A DNA stretch of 57,899 bases from Chimaeribacter arupi (lineage in GTDB: Bacteria > Pseudomonadota > Gammaproteobacteria > Enterobacterales > Enterobacteriaceae): the NCBI RefSeq assembly GCF_002858805.1, contig NZ_PJZI01000035.1, forward strand, positions 1 through 57,899, in the 5' to 3' direction. The notes under the pieces were generated by a model. The model saw nothing but the letters and a program-made list of their open reading frames with translations. It ran no database searches and was not told the DNA's origin. Below are positions 7,815 through 16,439 of the stretch, piece after piece. Each line of letters opens with the position of its first letter. Position 1 is the stretch's first letter. A program made the position numbers and the translations under genes.

Positions 7815-9095
7815 ATGGCTATGACGCTTCCCCCGGCCCGGTTACGGGCGCAGGATTTCATCCTGGCTTCAAAACAGAGCGAAATTGCCGGTCTGCACCA
7901 GTTGCTGCACACCGGCGAACTGGTGACGGCCGTCAGCGCACTGGTGCACTGCCTGCAACGCGAACGCGGCCTCAGCAATATTCTGCTCTCCAATCGCGAA
8001 AGCCCCGCGGCGCGCCACCTTTCCCGGGCGATTCAGGACACCGATGCCGCGCTGGCGGCCTGGCACCGGCCGCTGGCGCAGCTTGACCGGGCGCACCCGC
8101 AGGCCGGTAACCTCAGCCGCCTGTTCAACCGGGTGGCCGGGGCGCTGCATGCGCTGGAAGCCCTGCCGGCGCAGCGGGAAGCCAACCGCGCGCCCGCAGC
8201 CTCCCGCGCCGCCTCAATGGGCTGCTACAGCGGCATCATCGCCCGGCTGCTGGGGGTGGTGTTTGAGGCGGCGGACGGCTGCGGTGACCCGGCGATTTCA
8301 CGGGCGCTGATCGCGATGTTCAGCGTGATGCAGGGCAAAGAGCTGGCCGGGCAAGAGCGGGCGATCGGCGCGGCGGGGTTTGCCGCCGGGGAGATGGAGG
8401 CCGGGGCGCAACAGCAGCAGCTGGACCTGATCGACGGGCAGGAGCGCTGCATCCAGACGTTCCTCACCTTTGCTGACCCCGCCTCGCAGGCGGCGTGGCA
8501 GGCCGGGCCGGGGCAGGGCAACCCGGCGTTTGAGCGGCTGCGGCGCATCCTCTGTGCCGGGCGGTTGCCGCCGGGCGGCGATCAGGTTCAGGCGTGGTTT
8601 GACATCACCAGCGCGCGCATGGATGCAATGAAAAGCGTGGAAGACCAGTCCGCCGCGGCGCTCAATGCCTGTTGCCGGGCGGCGCTGGCCGGGGCGCAGC
8701 AGGCGCTGGCGGGCCAGCAGCTCAGCCTTGCCCCGCCGGACGCCGGCTACAGCGTGCTGCTTACCGCCACGCCGGGCGGGGAGGCCGCGCACTACCGCGC
8801 CGGGGAGCTGGGCGCGCCGCTCGGCCGGGCGATCCTCGACGTCATCCAGCAACAGGCGCAACACCTGCAACAGCTGTCGGCGGAACTGGCCACCCTGCGC
8901 GCCAGCCTCAGCGAGCGGCAACAGATCGAGCGCGCCAAAGCGTTGCTGATGCAGCACCGCGGCCTGAGTGAGCCGGAGGCGCACAAGGCGCTGCGGTCAC
9001 TGGCGATGGCGCAGAACAAGAAACTGATTGAGATCGCCCATGCGCTGCTGGCGGTGGAAAGTGTGCTGGCCGCCAACGAGGATATTGCCCGCTAA
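7815..9095 (+). CDS. nasR: nitrate/nitrite-responsive antiterminator NasR
   Basis: This 426-residue protein has an N-terminal NIT sensor domain (about 30-300, including QRERGLSNILLSNR near the start) and a C-terminal ANTAR RNA-binding domain (about 355-420, with ERAKALLMQHRGLSEPEAHKAL cut across residues around 375-400). In Klebsiella, NasR bound to nitrate or nitrite binds the nasF leader RNA and prevents termination. Here the gene lies directly upstream of nasF and the leader carries the expected ANTAR hairpin. A second in-frame ATG at 7821 is an equally possible start. A terminator follows, so nasR is transcribed separately from the operon. Confidence 0.92.
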   Translation: MAMTLPPARLRAQDFILASKQSEIAGLHQLLHTGELVTAVSALVHCLQRERGLSNILLSNRESPAARHLSRAIQDTDAALAAWHRPLAQLDRAHPQAGNLSRLFNRVAGALHALEALPAQREANRAPAASRAASMGCYSGIIARLLGVVFEAADGCGDPAISRALIAMFSVMQGKELAGQERAIGAAGFAAGEMEAGAQQQQLDLIDGQERCIQTFLTFADPASQAAWQAGPGQGNPAFERLRRILCAGRLPPGGDQVQAWFDITSARMDAMKSVEDQSAAALNACCRAALAGAQQALAGQQLSLAPPDAGYSVLLTATPGGEAAHYRAGELGAPLGRAILDVIQQQAQHLQQLSAELATLRASLSERQQIERAKALLMQHRGLSEPEAHKALRSLAMAQNKKLIEIAHALLAVESVLAANEDIAR

Positions 9096-9170
9096 TTGGG
9101 CAAAGGTTGCTGCCTGATGGGGCAATACCCCCGGCCTCTGGCGGGGATTTCCCGGCGCCTGTCTCCCTGA

Positions 9171-9193
9171 ACCGCCCTGAACGGCGGTTTTTT
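9171..9193 (+). terminator. terminator after nasR
   Basis: The stem ACCGCC/GGCGGT with a six-base loop (CTGAAC) is followed by a run of T. It separates nasR from the sigma-54 promoter of the nas operon. Confidence 0.85.
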
Positions 9194-9198
9194 GTTAT

Positions 9199-9214
9199 TG
9201 GCACACCCCTTGCA
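9199..9214 (+). promoter_or_regulatory. sigma-54 promoter of the nas operon
   Basis: TGGCAC-ACCCC-TTGCA is an exact match to the -24/-12 consensus, with GG and GC ten bases apart. Transcription should start at about 9225. It implies NtrC activation under nitrogen limitation; I did not find a convincing NtrC site in the 100 bases upstream. Confidence 0.9.
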
Positions 9215-9224
9215 TTATTTCTCC

Positions 9225-9347
9225 TGTCCCATTCGCCAACGGCGGCGAACACGAGGCATCCCGGATAAAGGCGTCCGTTATTGCACAGCGCAGGTTGTGC
9301 AGTAACCGGACGCCTTTTTTGTTTTTGTCCCTTGAGAAGGAAGCACC
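9225..9347 (+). ncRNA. nas leader RNA: ANTAR hairpin and attenuator
   Basis: The leader holds a perfect 6-bp stem TTCGCC (9232-9237)/GGCGAA (9244-9249) closing a six-base loop AACGGC. Positions 1 and 4 of that loop are A and G, as in known ANTAR-binding hexaloops. It is followed by a strong terminator at 9267-9320: an AAAGGCGTCCG arm pairs with CGGACGCCTTT, there is a further inner stem, and then TTTTTT and GTTTTT. NasR carrying nitrate or nitrite should bind the first hairpin and stop the terminator from forming. The second hexaloop hairpin is not obvious by eye. The layout matches the Klebsiella nasF leader. Confidence 0.88.
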
Positions 9348-10601
9348 ATGACGCGAGAGATTTCCCGCCCCGGCCTGTCCCGCCGCCGTTTTCTGGCCGG
9401 CAGTGCGGCACTGGGCGGCAGTTTGCTGCTCCCCGGCCTGCTGAATGCGGCCTGGGCCGCAGGCAGTGATGCGCCGGAGCAGCGCGACATCCGCGTCGGG
9501 TTTATCCCGCTGACCGACTGCGCGCCGGTGGTGATCGCCTCAGTCAAACAGTTCGACAAGAAATACGGCATCCACATTATCCCGAGCAAAGAGGCGGGCT
9601 GGGCCGGGGTGCGTGACAAGCTGGTTTCCGGCGAGCTGGACGCCGCCCACGTGCTGTATGGCCTGATCTACGGCCTGCAACTCGGCCTCGCCGGGCCGCG
9701 CCACCCGATGGCGGTGCTGATGACCCTGAACCAGAACGGCCAGGCCATCAGCCTCGCCGGTGCGTTACAGGAGGCGGGCGTCACGGATGCGGCGTCGCTG
9801 AAACAGCACATCAGCCGCAGCGCGCCGGGCAGCGTCACTTTTGCCCATACCTTCCCGACCGGCACCCACGCCATGTGGCTCTACTACTGGCTGGCGGAGG
9901 CGGGCATCCACCCGTTTAACGACGTGCGCACGGTGGTGGTGCCGCCGCCGCAGATGGTGATGAACATGCGCATCGGCAACATGAGCGGTTTTTGCGTGGG
10001 CGAGCCGTGGAACCAGCGGGCGATCACCGACCGCCTCGGCTTCACTGCCGCCACCAGCCAGCAGATCTGGCCCGATCACCCGGAAAAAGTGCTCGGCAGC
10101 CGCGACGAGTGGGTCAGCGCCCACCCGAACAGCGCTCGCGCCCTGACCGCGGCGGTGCTGGAGGCGGCCCGCTGGATTGACGCCTCCGAGGCCAACCGGC
10201 GCGAAACCGCCGCCATCCTCGCCGGGCGCGCCTACCTCAACACCCGGCTGGAGCGGATTGAGGGCCGGATGCTCGGCCGGTACGAAAACGGCCTCGGCAA
10301 GCAGTGGCAGGACGCCCACGCCATGCGTTTCTTCGCCGACGGCGAGGTGAGTTACCCGTGGCTCTCTGACGGCATGTGGTTTTTAACCCAGTTCCACCGC
10401 TGGAATCTGGCGAAAACCGAACCGGATTACGCCGCCGTGGCGCGGCAGATTAACCGCAGCGCCCTGTACCGTGACGCCGCCACCGCCGCCCATGTCAGTG
10501 TGCCCGCCAATGAGATGCGCCGCAGCACGCTGATGAACGGCAGCGTCTGGGACGGCAGCAACCCGGCGGGCTATGCCCGCAGTTTCACCCTCAACCGATA
10601 G
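9348..10601 (+). CDS. nasF: nitrate ABC transporter, substrate-binding protein NasF
   Basis: This 417-residue protein begins with a twin-arginine signal (SRRRFLAGSAALGGSLLLPG), so it should be exported folded to the periplasm. The mature part belongs to the NrtA/NasF nitrate-binding family: IRVGFIPLTDCAPVVIAS at the start, FAHTFPTGTHAMWLYYWL in the middle, and GEPWNQRAI after it. It captures nitrate (and possibly nitrite) for the NasE permease. It is the first gene of the operon, 27 bases after the attenuator, with AGAAGGAAG as ribosome site. Operon position and neighbours make this call secure. Confidence 0.93.
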   Translation: MTREISRPGLSRRRFLAGSAALGGSLLLPGLLNAAWAAGSDAPEQRDIRVGFIPLTDCAPVVIASVKQFDKKYGIHIIPSKEAGWAGVRDKLVSGELDAAHVLYGLIYGLQLGLAGPRHPMAVLMTLNQNGQAISLAGALQEAGVTDAASLKQHISRSAPGSVTFAHTFPTGTHAMWLYYWLAEAGIHPFNDVRTVVVPPPQMVMNMRIGNMSGFCVGEPWNQRAITDRLGFTAATSQQIWPDHPEKVLGSRDEWVSAHPNSARALTAAVLEAARWIDASEANRRETAAILAGRAYLNTRLERIEGRMLGRYENGLGKQWQDAHAMRFFADGEVSYPWLSDGMWFLTQFHRWNLAKTEPDYAAVARQINRSALYRDAATAAHVSVPANEMRRSTLMNGSVWDGSNPAGYARSFTLNR

Positions 10602-10610
10602 GGGTTCCCG

Positions 10611-11486
10611 ATGAAAACCAACCTGAAAACCCAGCCCGCCGCCCCGTCTGCCGCCCCGGCCAGGGTGATCCCGCTTAACACAGTGCCGGTGCGCCGCCGC
10701 TTCACGCCGCCGCGCCTGCGCCCGCTGCTGCAACGGCTGATCCCCGGCCTGCTCGGCCTCGCCGTGCTGCTGGTGGTCTGGCAGGTGGCGGCACTCAACA
10801 GCCACGGCTTCCCGACGCCGCTCACCACCTGGGACGCCGCCAGAATTATCTTTGCCGAGCCGTTCTACAACGCCGGGCCGAACGATCAGGGCATCGGCTG
10901 GAATGTGCTGGCCTCGCTGCAACGGGTCGGCACCGGCTTCGGGCTGGCGGCGCTGGTGGGCATCCCGGCCGGGTTTTTGATTGGCCGCTTCACCTTCCTG
11001 GCGCAGATGCTCAACCCGGTGATTTCACTGCTGCGCCCGGTCAGCCCGCTGGCCTGGCTGCCGATTGGCCTGCTGCTGTTCCAGCGCGCCGAACCGGCTT
11101 CCACCTGGACGATTTTTATCTGTTCGATCTGGCCGATGATCCTCAACACCGCCGAAGGGGTGATGCGCATCCCGCAGGACTACCTCAACGTGGCGCGGGT
11201 GCTGAAGCTCAGTGAACTCACCGTGATGCGCCGCATCCTGTTCCCGGCGGTGCTGCCGCATGTGCTTACCGGCGTGCGCCTCTCGATCGGCATCGCCTGG
11301 CTGGTGATTGTCGCCGCCGAGATGCTCACCGGCGGGGTCGGCATCGGCTTCTGGATCTGGAACGAGTGGAACAACCTGAATGTGGAAAACATCATCATCG
11401 CCATCGGGGTGATTGGGGTGGTCGGCCTGCTGCTTGAGCAGGGGCTGATGGCCATCGCCCGCCGCTTTACCTATGACGCACGCTGA
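10611..11486 (+). CDS. nasE: nitrate ABC transporter permease NasE
   Basis: The 291-residue inner-membrane protein has a hydrophilic N-terminal extension of about 40 residues and then roughly six helices. The BPD-transporter EAA-type loop is visible near 195-215 (VARVLKLSELTVMRRILFPAVLPHVLTG, interrupted here only by helix turns). It forms the membrane channel for nitrate with NasD and receives substrate from NasF. The gene starts ten bases after nasF and ends just before nasD. Its closest relatives are NrtB-type permeases, which fits the operon. Confidence 0.92.
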   Translation: MKTNLKTQPAAPSAAPARVIPLNTVPVRRRFTPPRLRPLLQRLIPGLLGLAVLLVVWQVAALNSHGFPTPLTTWDAARIIFAEPFYNAGPNDQGIGWNVLASLQRVGTGFGLAALVGIPAGFLIGRFTFLAQMLNPVISLLRPVSPLAWLPIGLLLFQRAEPASTWTIFICSIWPMILNTAEGVMRIPQDYLNVARVLKLSELTVMRRILFPAVLPHVLTGVRLSIGIAWLVIVAAEMLTGGVGIGFWIWNEWNNLNVENIIIAIGVIGVVGLLLEQGLMAIARRFTYDAR

Positions 11487-11496
11487 GGAGCCGACC

Positions 11497-12291
11497 ATGC
11501 CTGACCATCCGATTATTGCCGTCCAGAATGTCAGCCAGCGCTTCACCACGCCGCAAGGCAGTTTCCTGGCGCTGGACAACGTCAGTTTCACCATCGCCGC
11601 CGGGGAAACCGTGAGCCTGATCGGCCACTCCGGCTGCGGCAAATCCACGCTGCTGAACCTGATCGCCGGGCTGACGCGCCCCAGTGAGGGCGTGCTGCTG
11701 TGCGATAACCGCGAAATCGACGGCCCCGGCCCGGAGCGCGGGGTGGTGTTCCAGAACCATTCGCTGCTGCCGTGGCTCACCTGCTACGACAACGTGGCGC
11801 TGGCGGTGGATCAGGTGTTCCGCCGCGAGATGGGCAAGGGTGAACGCCGTGACTGGATTGAGCACAACCTGGCGCTGGTGCAGATGAGCCACGCCCGCGA
11901 CAAACGGCCGGGGGAGATCTCCGGCGGCATGAAGCAGCGCATCGGCATCGCCCGCGCGCTGGCGATGAAACCCAAAGTGCTGCTGATGGATGAGCCGTTC
12001 GGCGCGCTCGATGCCCTGACGCGCGCCCACCTGCAGGACGCGGTGATGGCGATCCAGCAGCGGCTGCACACCACCATTGTGCTGATCACCCACGATGTGG
12101 ATGAGGCGGTGCTGCTCTCCGACCGGGTGCTGATGATGACCAACGGCCCGGCGGCCCATGTCGGGCAGATCCTGCCGGTGCCGCTTGACCGCCCGCGTCA
12201 CCGCGTCGCACTGGCGCAGGACCCGGTCTACAGCCACTGCCGCCAGCAGATCCTGCACTTCCTGTACGCCAAACAGCCCAGCGCGGCCTGA
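11497..12291 (+). CDS. nasD: nitrate ABC transporter ATPase NasD
   Basis: The ATP-binding subunit drives nitrate import. Walker A is GHSGCGKST, the signature is ISGGMKQRIGIARAL, Walker B is KVLLMDEPFGALD, and the switch histidine lies in LITHDVDEAV. I chose the ATG at 11497 (264 residues) because GAGGAG precedes it and the product then begins MPDHPIIAVQNVSQRF; an upstream ATG at 11473 lies inside nasE. It follows nasE after ten bases and precedes the nasC frame by 14 bases. Confidence 0.92.
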   Translation: MPDHPIIAVQNVSQRFTTPQGSFLALDNVSFTIAAGETVSLIGHSGCGKSTLLNLIAGLTRPSEGVLLCDNREIDGPGPERGVVFQNHSLLPWLTCYDNVALAVDQVFRREMGKGERRDWIEHNLALVQMSHARDKRPGEISGGMKQRIGIARALAMKPKVLLMDEPFGALDALTRAHLQDAVMAIQQRLHTTIVLITHDVDEAVLLSDRVLMMTNGPAAHVGQILPVPLDRPRHRVALAQDPVYSHCRQQILHFLYAKQPSAA

Positions 12292-12305
12292 ACCGGGAGA
12301 GAAGC

Positions 12306-15300
12306 ATGACCCAAAGGCTGATCGTGGTGGGCAACGGCATCGCCGGGATGCACTGTGTGGAAACGCTCTGCCGCCTGGCACCGGGGCGTTTTGCCGTCAG
12401 CGTGATAGGTGCGGAGCCGCACGGCAGCTACAACCGCATTCTGCTTTCGCCGGTGCTGGCGGGGGAGCAGCGGCCGGAAGAGACGCTGCTGCCGCTGCCG
12501 GATAGCGCAATGGGTGACAACGTCACTTTCTATCATGGCGAAACCGCGCTGCGCATCGACCGGGCGCGCCGGGTGCTGCACACCGGCCAACGCAGCCTGC
12601 CGTATGACCAGCTGGTGCTGGCGACCGGCGCACGGCCGCTGTTGCCCCAGGTACCGGGCGTGGAACTGGACGGCGTGCTCGGCTTTCGCACGCTGGCGGA
12701 TGTAGAGCGGATGCTGGCGCGCTGCCGCCCCGGCGCACCGGCGGTGGTTCTCGGCGGCGGCATCCTCGGCATTGAGGCGGCCTGCGCGCTGGCGCAGCGC
12801 GGGATGCGCGTCACGTTGTTACACCGTCACGCCGGGTTGATGGAGCGCCAGCTTGATAACCAGGCCGGGCAGTTGCTGAAAGCCGATCTGCACCGGCGCG
12901 GCCTGCGCATCCTGACCGGCTGCGAAGTGGCCGCTTTCCACGGCCACGGCACGCTGGAGGCGGTAACGCTGGGCGACGGTACGCGGCTGCCCGCGGTGCT
13001 GGCGGTGGCCTGCATCGGCACCCGGCCGGAGACCTCCCTGGCCGCCGCTGCCGGGCTGGCGTGCGATCGCGGCATTCTGGTGGATGGCCGGCTGGCCACC
13101 GCAGACCCGGCGATCTCCGCTGTCGGTGAATGCGCGCAACCCGGCACCTTCACCGCCGGGCTGGTGGCCCCGTGCCGGGAACAGGCGGAGGTGCTGGCGC
13201 AGCGGCTGGCCGGGCAACCGGGGGCCGCCTGGCAGCCGTCACCGTTGCCGACCCGGCTGAAAGTCACCGGCATCGCCGCGTTCTCCGCCGGGGAGGTGCA
13301 GGCCGCGCCACAGGATGAGATCCACCACACCTTTGACCCGCTGTCCGGCCACTACCGCCGCCTGCTGCTGCGTAACGGCTGTTTGCGCGGCGTGATGTTT
13401 TACGGCGACACCACGGATGCCGCCGCCTATAGCCACCTGCTGGGGCAACCGGTCAGTGATGACCTGCTGCTCGGCCTACATTCTGAACAATCGGGCGCGG
13501 CTGCGGCTGCGCCCCGGAGGAGCACCACGATGAGCGATGCACTTTTTTCCGGCGTCCGCCCGGTACTGCTGCTGGCCGGTCACGGCATGGTCGGCCACTA
13601 TTTTCTGGAACAACTGGTCGAGCGCAACCTGCACCGGCGTTACCAGATCATCGTCTGTGCGGAGGAGCCGGTCGCGGCCTATGACCGCGTCCACCTCTCC
13701 GAATTTTTCGGCGGCCGCAGCGCGGCATCCCTGAGCCTGGTGGCCGACGGCTTTTTTGACCGCCACGGCATCGAGCTGCGCCTCGGCTGCACGCTGACGG
13801 CGATTGACCGCGTGCGCCGCTGCGTGGTGGACAACGCCGGGCGCGAAACGCCGTATGACCACCTGGTGCTGGCGACCGGTTCCGCGCCCTTTGTGCCGCC
13901 GATCCCCGGTGCTGACCGTCCGCACTGCCTGGTCTACCGCACGTTGAGCGATCTGGAGGCGATTGCCGCCAGCGCCGGGGGGGCCGCGCGCGGCGTGGTG
14001 ATTGGCGGCGGCCTGCTGGGGCTGGAGGCAGCGCACGCGCTGAAACAGCTTGGGCTGGAGACGCATGTGGTGGAGTTCGCGCCGCGCCTGATGGCGGTGC
14101 AACTGGATGACGGCGGCGCAGCGATGCTGCGCCGCAAAATCGACGCCCTCGGCGTGACGGTGCACACCGGCCATGAGACCAAAAGCATCACCGACGGCAG
14201 CAGCGCGCGCCACTGCCTGACGTTCGCCGACGGCAGCACGCTGGAGAGCGATCTGGTGCTGTTCTCCGCCGGCATCCGCCCGCGTGATGCCCTGGCGCGT
14301 GAGAGTGACCTCGCCGTCGGCCCGCGCGGCGGCATCGTGATTGATAACCAGTGCCGCACCTCCGACCCGGCGATTTTCGCCCTCGGTGAGTGCGCGCTGT
14401 GGGACGGCCGGATTTTCGGGCTGGTGGCCCCCGGCTACCAGATGGCGCGCACGCTGGCCGCCACGCTGGCGGGTGAGGAGGCGGCCTTTACCGGCGCGGA
14501 CATGAGCACCAAGCTGAAACTGCTCGGCGTGGAGGTGGCTTCGCTCGGCGACGCCCACGGCAGCACCCCCGGCAGCCAGAGCTACCGCTGGGAGGATGGC
14601 CCGTCTGAGGTGTACAAGAAAATCGTGGTCTCCGCTGACGGCAAACGCCTGCTCGGCGCGGTGCTGGTGGGCGACAGCAGCGACTACCCGACGCTGCATC
14701 AGATGATGCTCAACGATCTGCCGCTGCCCGCCCAGCCCGCCGGGCTGATTCTGCCGGCCGCCGCCGGTGCTGCCCCGGCGCTGGGTGTGGCGGCACTGCC
14801 CGACAGCGCGCAGGTCTGCTCCTGCCATAACGTCAGCAAAGGCGCGATCCTGGCGGCGGTCGACGGCGGCTGCACCGACATGGCGGGCATCAAAGCCTGT
14901 ACCAAAGCGGCCACCGGCTGCGGCGGCTGTGCCGCCCTGGTGAAACAGGTGATGGAAGCCGGGCTGGCGGCGCACGGCGTCGAGGTAAAACGCGACATCT
15001 GCGAGCATTTTGCCTATTCACGTCAGGAACTCTACCTGCTGATCCGTGCGGGCAAGATCCGCACCTTTGGCGAGTTGCTGGCGAAACATGGCCGCGGCCA
15101 CGGCTGTGAAATCTGCAAGCCGCTGGCAGGCTCGCTGCTCGCCTCCTGCTGGAATGACTACCTGCTGGAACCGGCGCACCGCCCGTTGCAGGACACCAAC
15201 GACCGCTACTTCGCCAATATCCAGAAAGACGGCACTTACTCGGTGGTGCCGCGCATCCCGGCCGGGGAGATCACCCCCGATGGCCTGCTGGCGATTGGTG

Positions 15301-16439
15301 CGGTGGCGAAAACGTTCAACCTCTACACCAAAATCACCGGCGGCCAGCGCGTTGACCTGTTCGGCGCGCGGCTGGAGCAGTTGCCCGCGATCTGGCAGCG
15401 GCTGGTGGACGCCGGGTTCGAAACCGGCCATGCCTACGGCAAATCGCTGCGCACGGTGAAATCCTGCGTCGGCTCCACCTGGTGCCGCTACGGCGTGCAG
15501 GACTCCACCGGGCTGGCGATTGAGCTGGAGCACCGTTACAAGGGGTTGCGTTCGCCGCACAAGATTAAAATGGCGGTCTCCGGCTGCACCCGCGAGTGCG
15601 CCGAGGCACAGAGCAAAGATGTCGGGGTGATCGCCACCGACAAAGGCTGGAACCTTTACGTCTGCGGTAACGGCGGCATGAAGCCGCGCCATGCCGAACT
15701 GCTGGCGGCAGACCTCGATCGCGAGACGCTGATCCGCACCATTGACCGTTTCCTGATGTTCTACATCCGCACCGCTGACCGCCTGCAACGCACCAGCGTC
15801 TGGCGTGACAACCTGGAGGGCGGGCTGGAGACGCTGCGCGACGTGGTGCTGCATGACTCGCTCGGGCTGGGTGCGGAGCTGGAGCAGGAGATGCAGGCCG
15901 TGGTGGAGAGCTACCAGTGCGAATGGCAGACCACGCTGGCCTCGCCGGAACAGCAGGCGCTGTTCCGCCCGTTCCTCAACAGCGACCAGCCGGACGAGGC
16001 GGTGTTGCAGGTGCTGGAGCGCGGCCAGCCGCGCCCGGCCGGGCTGCCGCCTGTCATGGCTCACGCACAGCCGGGCGACGGCTGGGAAGAGGTCGGTCTG
16101 CTCTCTGCCATCCCGGCCGACAGTGGGCTGGCCGCGCGGCTGGGCGACCGGCAGATTGCGCTGTTCCACCTGCCGCACACCGCGGAAAAAGTGTTTGCGC
16201 TGGAGAACCACGAGCCGGGCAGCCAGGCCAATGTGCTGGCGCGCGGCCTGACCGGCGACGCGGGCGGCGAGCCGATAGTGATTTCCCCGCTGTATAAACA
16301 GCGTTTCCGCCTGCGTGACGGCACCAGCCTCGACAAGCCGGGCGTACGCCTGCTGTGCTGGCCGGTGCGCGTGGAGCAGGGGCGCATCTGGGTCTGCCGC
16401 CAGCCGGTGACGGAAAACGCGCTGGAGACGGTGTCATGA
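12306..16439 (+). CDS. NasC-NasB fused frame: assimilatory nitrite reductase with its FAD reductase module
   Basis: One open frame of 1,377 residues joins two proteins that are separate in Klebsiella. Residues 1-408 are NasC-like: GNGIAGMHC near the start binds FAD and LGGGILGIEAA binds NAD(P)H. Residues 409-1377 are NasB-like nitrite reductase with a second pair of dinucleotide folds (GHGMVGHYF, IGGGLLGLEAA). They continue with a BFD-type [2Fe-2S] segment starting at C838 (CSCHN...GCGGC), siroheme/[4Fe-4S] cysteines C1054, C1060, C1094 and C1098, and a NirD-like tail from about 1257 without Rieske ligands. The enzyme reduces nitrite to ammonium and passes electrons to NasA. A full ribosome site and ATG (13530) remain at the junction, so NasB may also be made alone. 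The frame overlaps nasA by ATGA. Confidence 0.88.
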   Translation: MTQRLIVVGNGIAGMHCVETLCRLAPGRFAVSVIGAEPHGSYNRILLSPVLAGEQRPEETLLPLPDSAMGDNVTFYHGETALRIDRARRVLHTGQRSLPYDQLVLATGARPLLPQVPGVELDGVLGFRTLADVERMLARCRPGAPAVVLGGGILGIEAACALAQRGMRVTLLHRHAGLMERQLDNQAGQLLKADLHRRGLRILTGCEVAAFHGHGTLEAVTLGDGTRLPAVLAVACIGTRPETSLAAAAGLACDRGILVDGRLATADPAISAVGECAQPGTFTAGLVAPCREQAEVLAQRLAGQPGAAWQPSPLPTRLKVTGIAAFSAGEVQAAPQDEIHHTFDPLSGHYRRLLLRNGCLRGVMFYGDTTDAAAYSHLLGQPVSDDLLLGLHSEQSGAAAAAPRRSTTMSDALFSGVRPVLLLAGHGMVGHYFLEQLVERNLHRRYQIIVCAEEPVAAYDRVHLSEFFGGRSAASLSLVADGFFDRHGIELRLGCTLTAIDRVRRCVVDNAGRETPYDHLVLATGSAPFVPPIPGADRPHCLVYRTLSDLEAIAASAGGAARGVVIGGGLLGLEAAHALKQLGLETHVVEFAPRLMAVQLDDGGAAMLRRKIDALGVTVHTGHETKSITDGSSARHCLTFADGSTLESDLVLFSAGIRPRDALARESDLAVGPRGGIVIDNQCRTSDPAIFALGECALWDGRIFGLVAPGYQMARTLAATLAGEEAAFTGADMSTKLKLLGVEVASLGDAHGSTPGSQSYRWEDGPSEVYKKIVVSADGKRLLGAVLVGDSSDYPTLHQMMLNDLPLPAQPAGLILPAAAGAAPALGVAALPDSAQVCSCHNVSKGAILAAVDGGCTDMAGIKACTKAATGCGGCAALVKQVMEAGLAAHGVEVKRDICEHFAYSRQELYLLIRAGKIRTFGELLAKHGRGHGCEICKPLAGSLLASCWNDYLLEPAHRPLQDTNDRYFANIQKDGTYSVVPRIPAGEITPDGLLAIGAVAKTFNLYTKITGGQRVDLFGARLEQLPAIWQRLVDAGFETGHAYGKSLRTVKSCVGSTWCRYGVQDSTGLAIELEHRYKGLRSPHKIKMAVSGCTRECAEAQSKDVGVIATDKGWNLYVCGNGGMKPRHAELLAADLDRETLIRTIDRFLMFYIRTADRLQRTSVWRDNLEGGLETLRDVVLHDSLGLGAELEQEMQAVVESYQCEWQTTLASPEQQALFRPFLNSDQPDEAVLQVLERGQPRPAGLPPVMAHAQPGDGWEEVGLLSAIPADSGLAARLGDRQIALFHLPHTAEKVFALENHEPGSQANVLARGLTGDAGGEPIVISPLYKQRFRLRDGTSLDKPGVRLLCWPVRVEQGRIWVCRQPVTENALETVS
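13516..13532 (+). promoter_or_regulatory. internal ribosome site and start codon for nasB
   Basis: GGAGGAG at 13516-13522, a seven-base spacer and ATG at 13530 form an ideal translation start inside the fused frame. It lies exactly where NasB homology begins (MSDALFSGVRPVLLLAGHG). The NasB product from here would have 969 residues, close to the Klebsiella protein. Confidence 0.8.

Noticed and set aside
13476-15008. Long minus-strand open frame (510 codons) inside the nasCB frame
   Set aside because: Its composition is that of an antisense shadow in GC-rich coding DNA, it has no family motifs, and the plus strand encodes recognisable nitrite reductase domains.
15018-16211. Minus-strand open frame of 397 codons
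   Set aside because: Antisense shadow of the siroheme and NirD-like part of NasB; no ribosome site and no recognisable domain.
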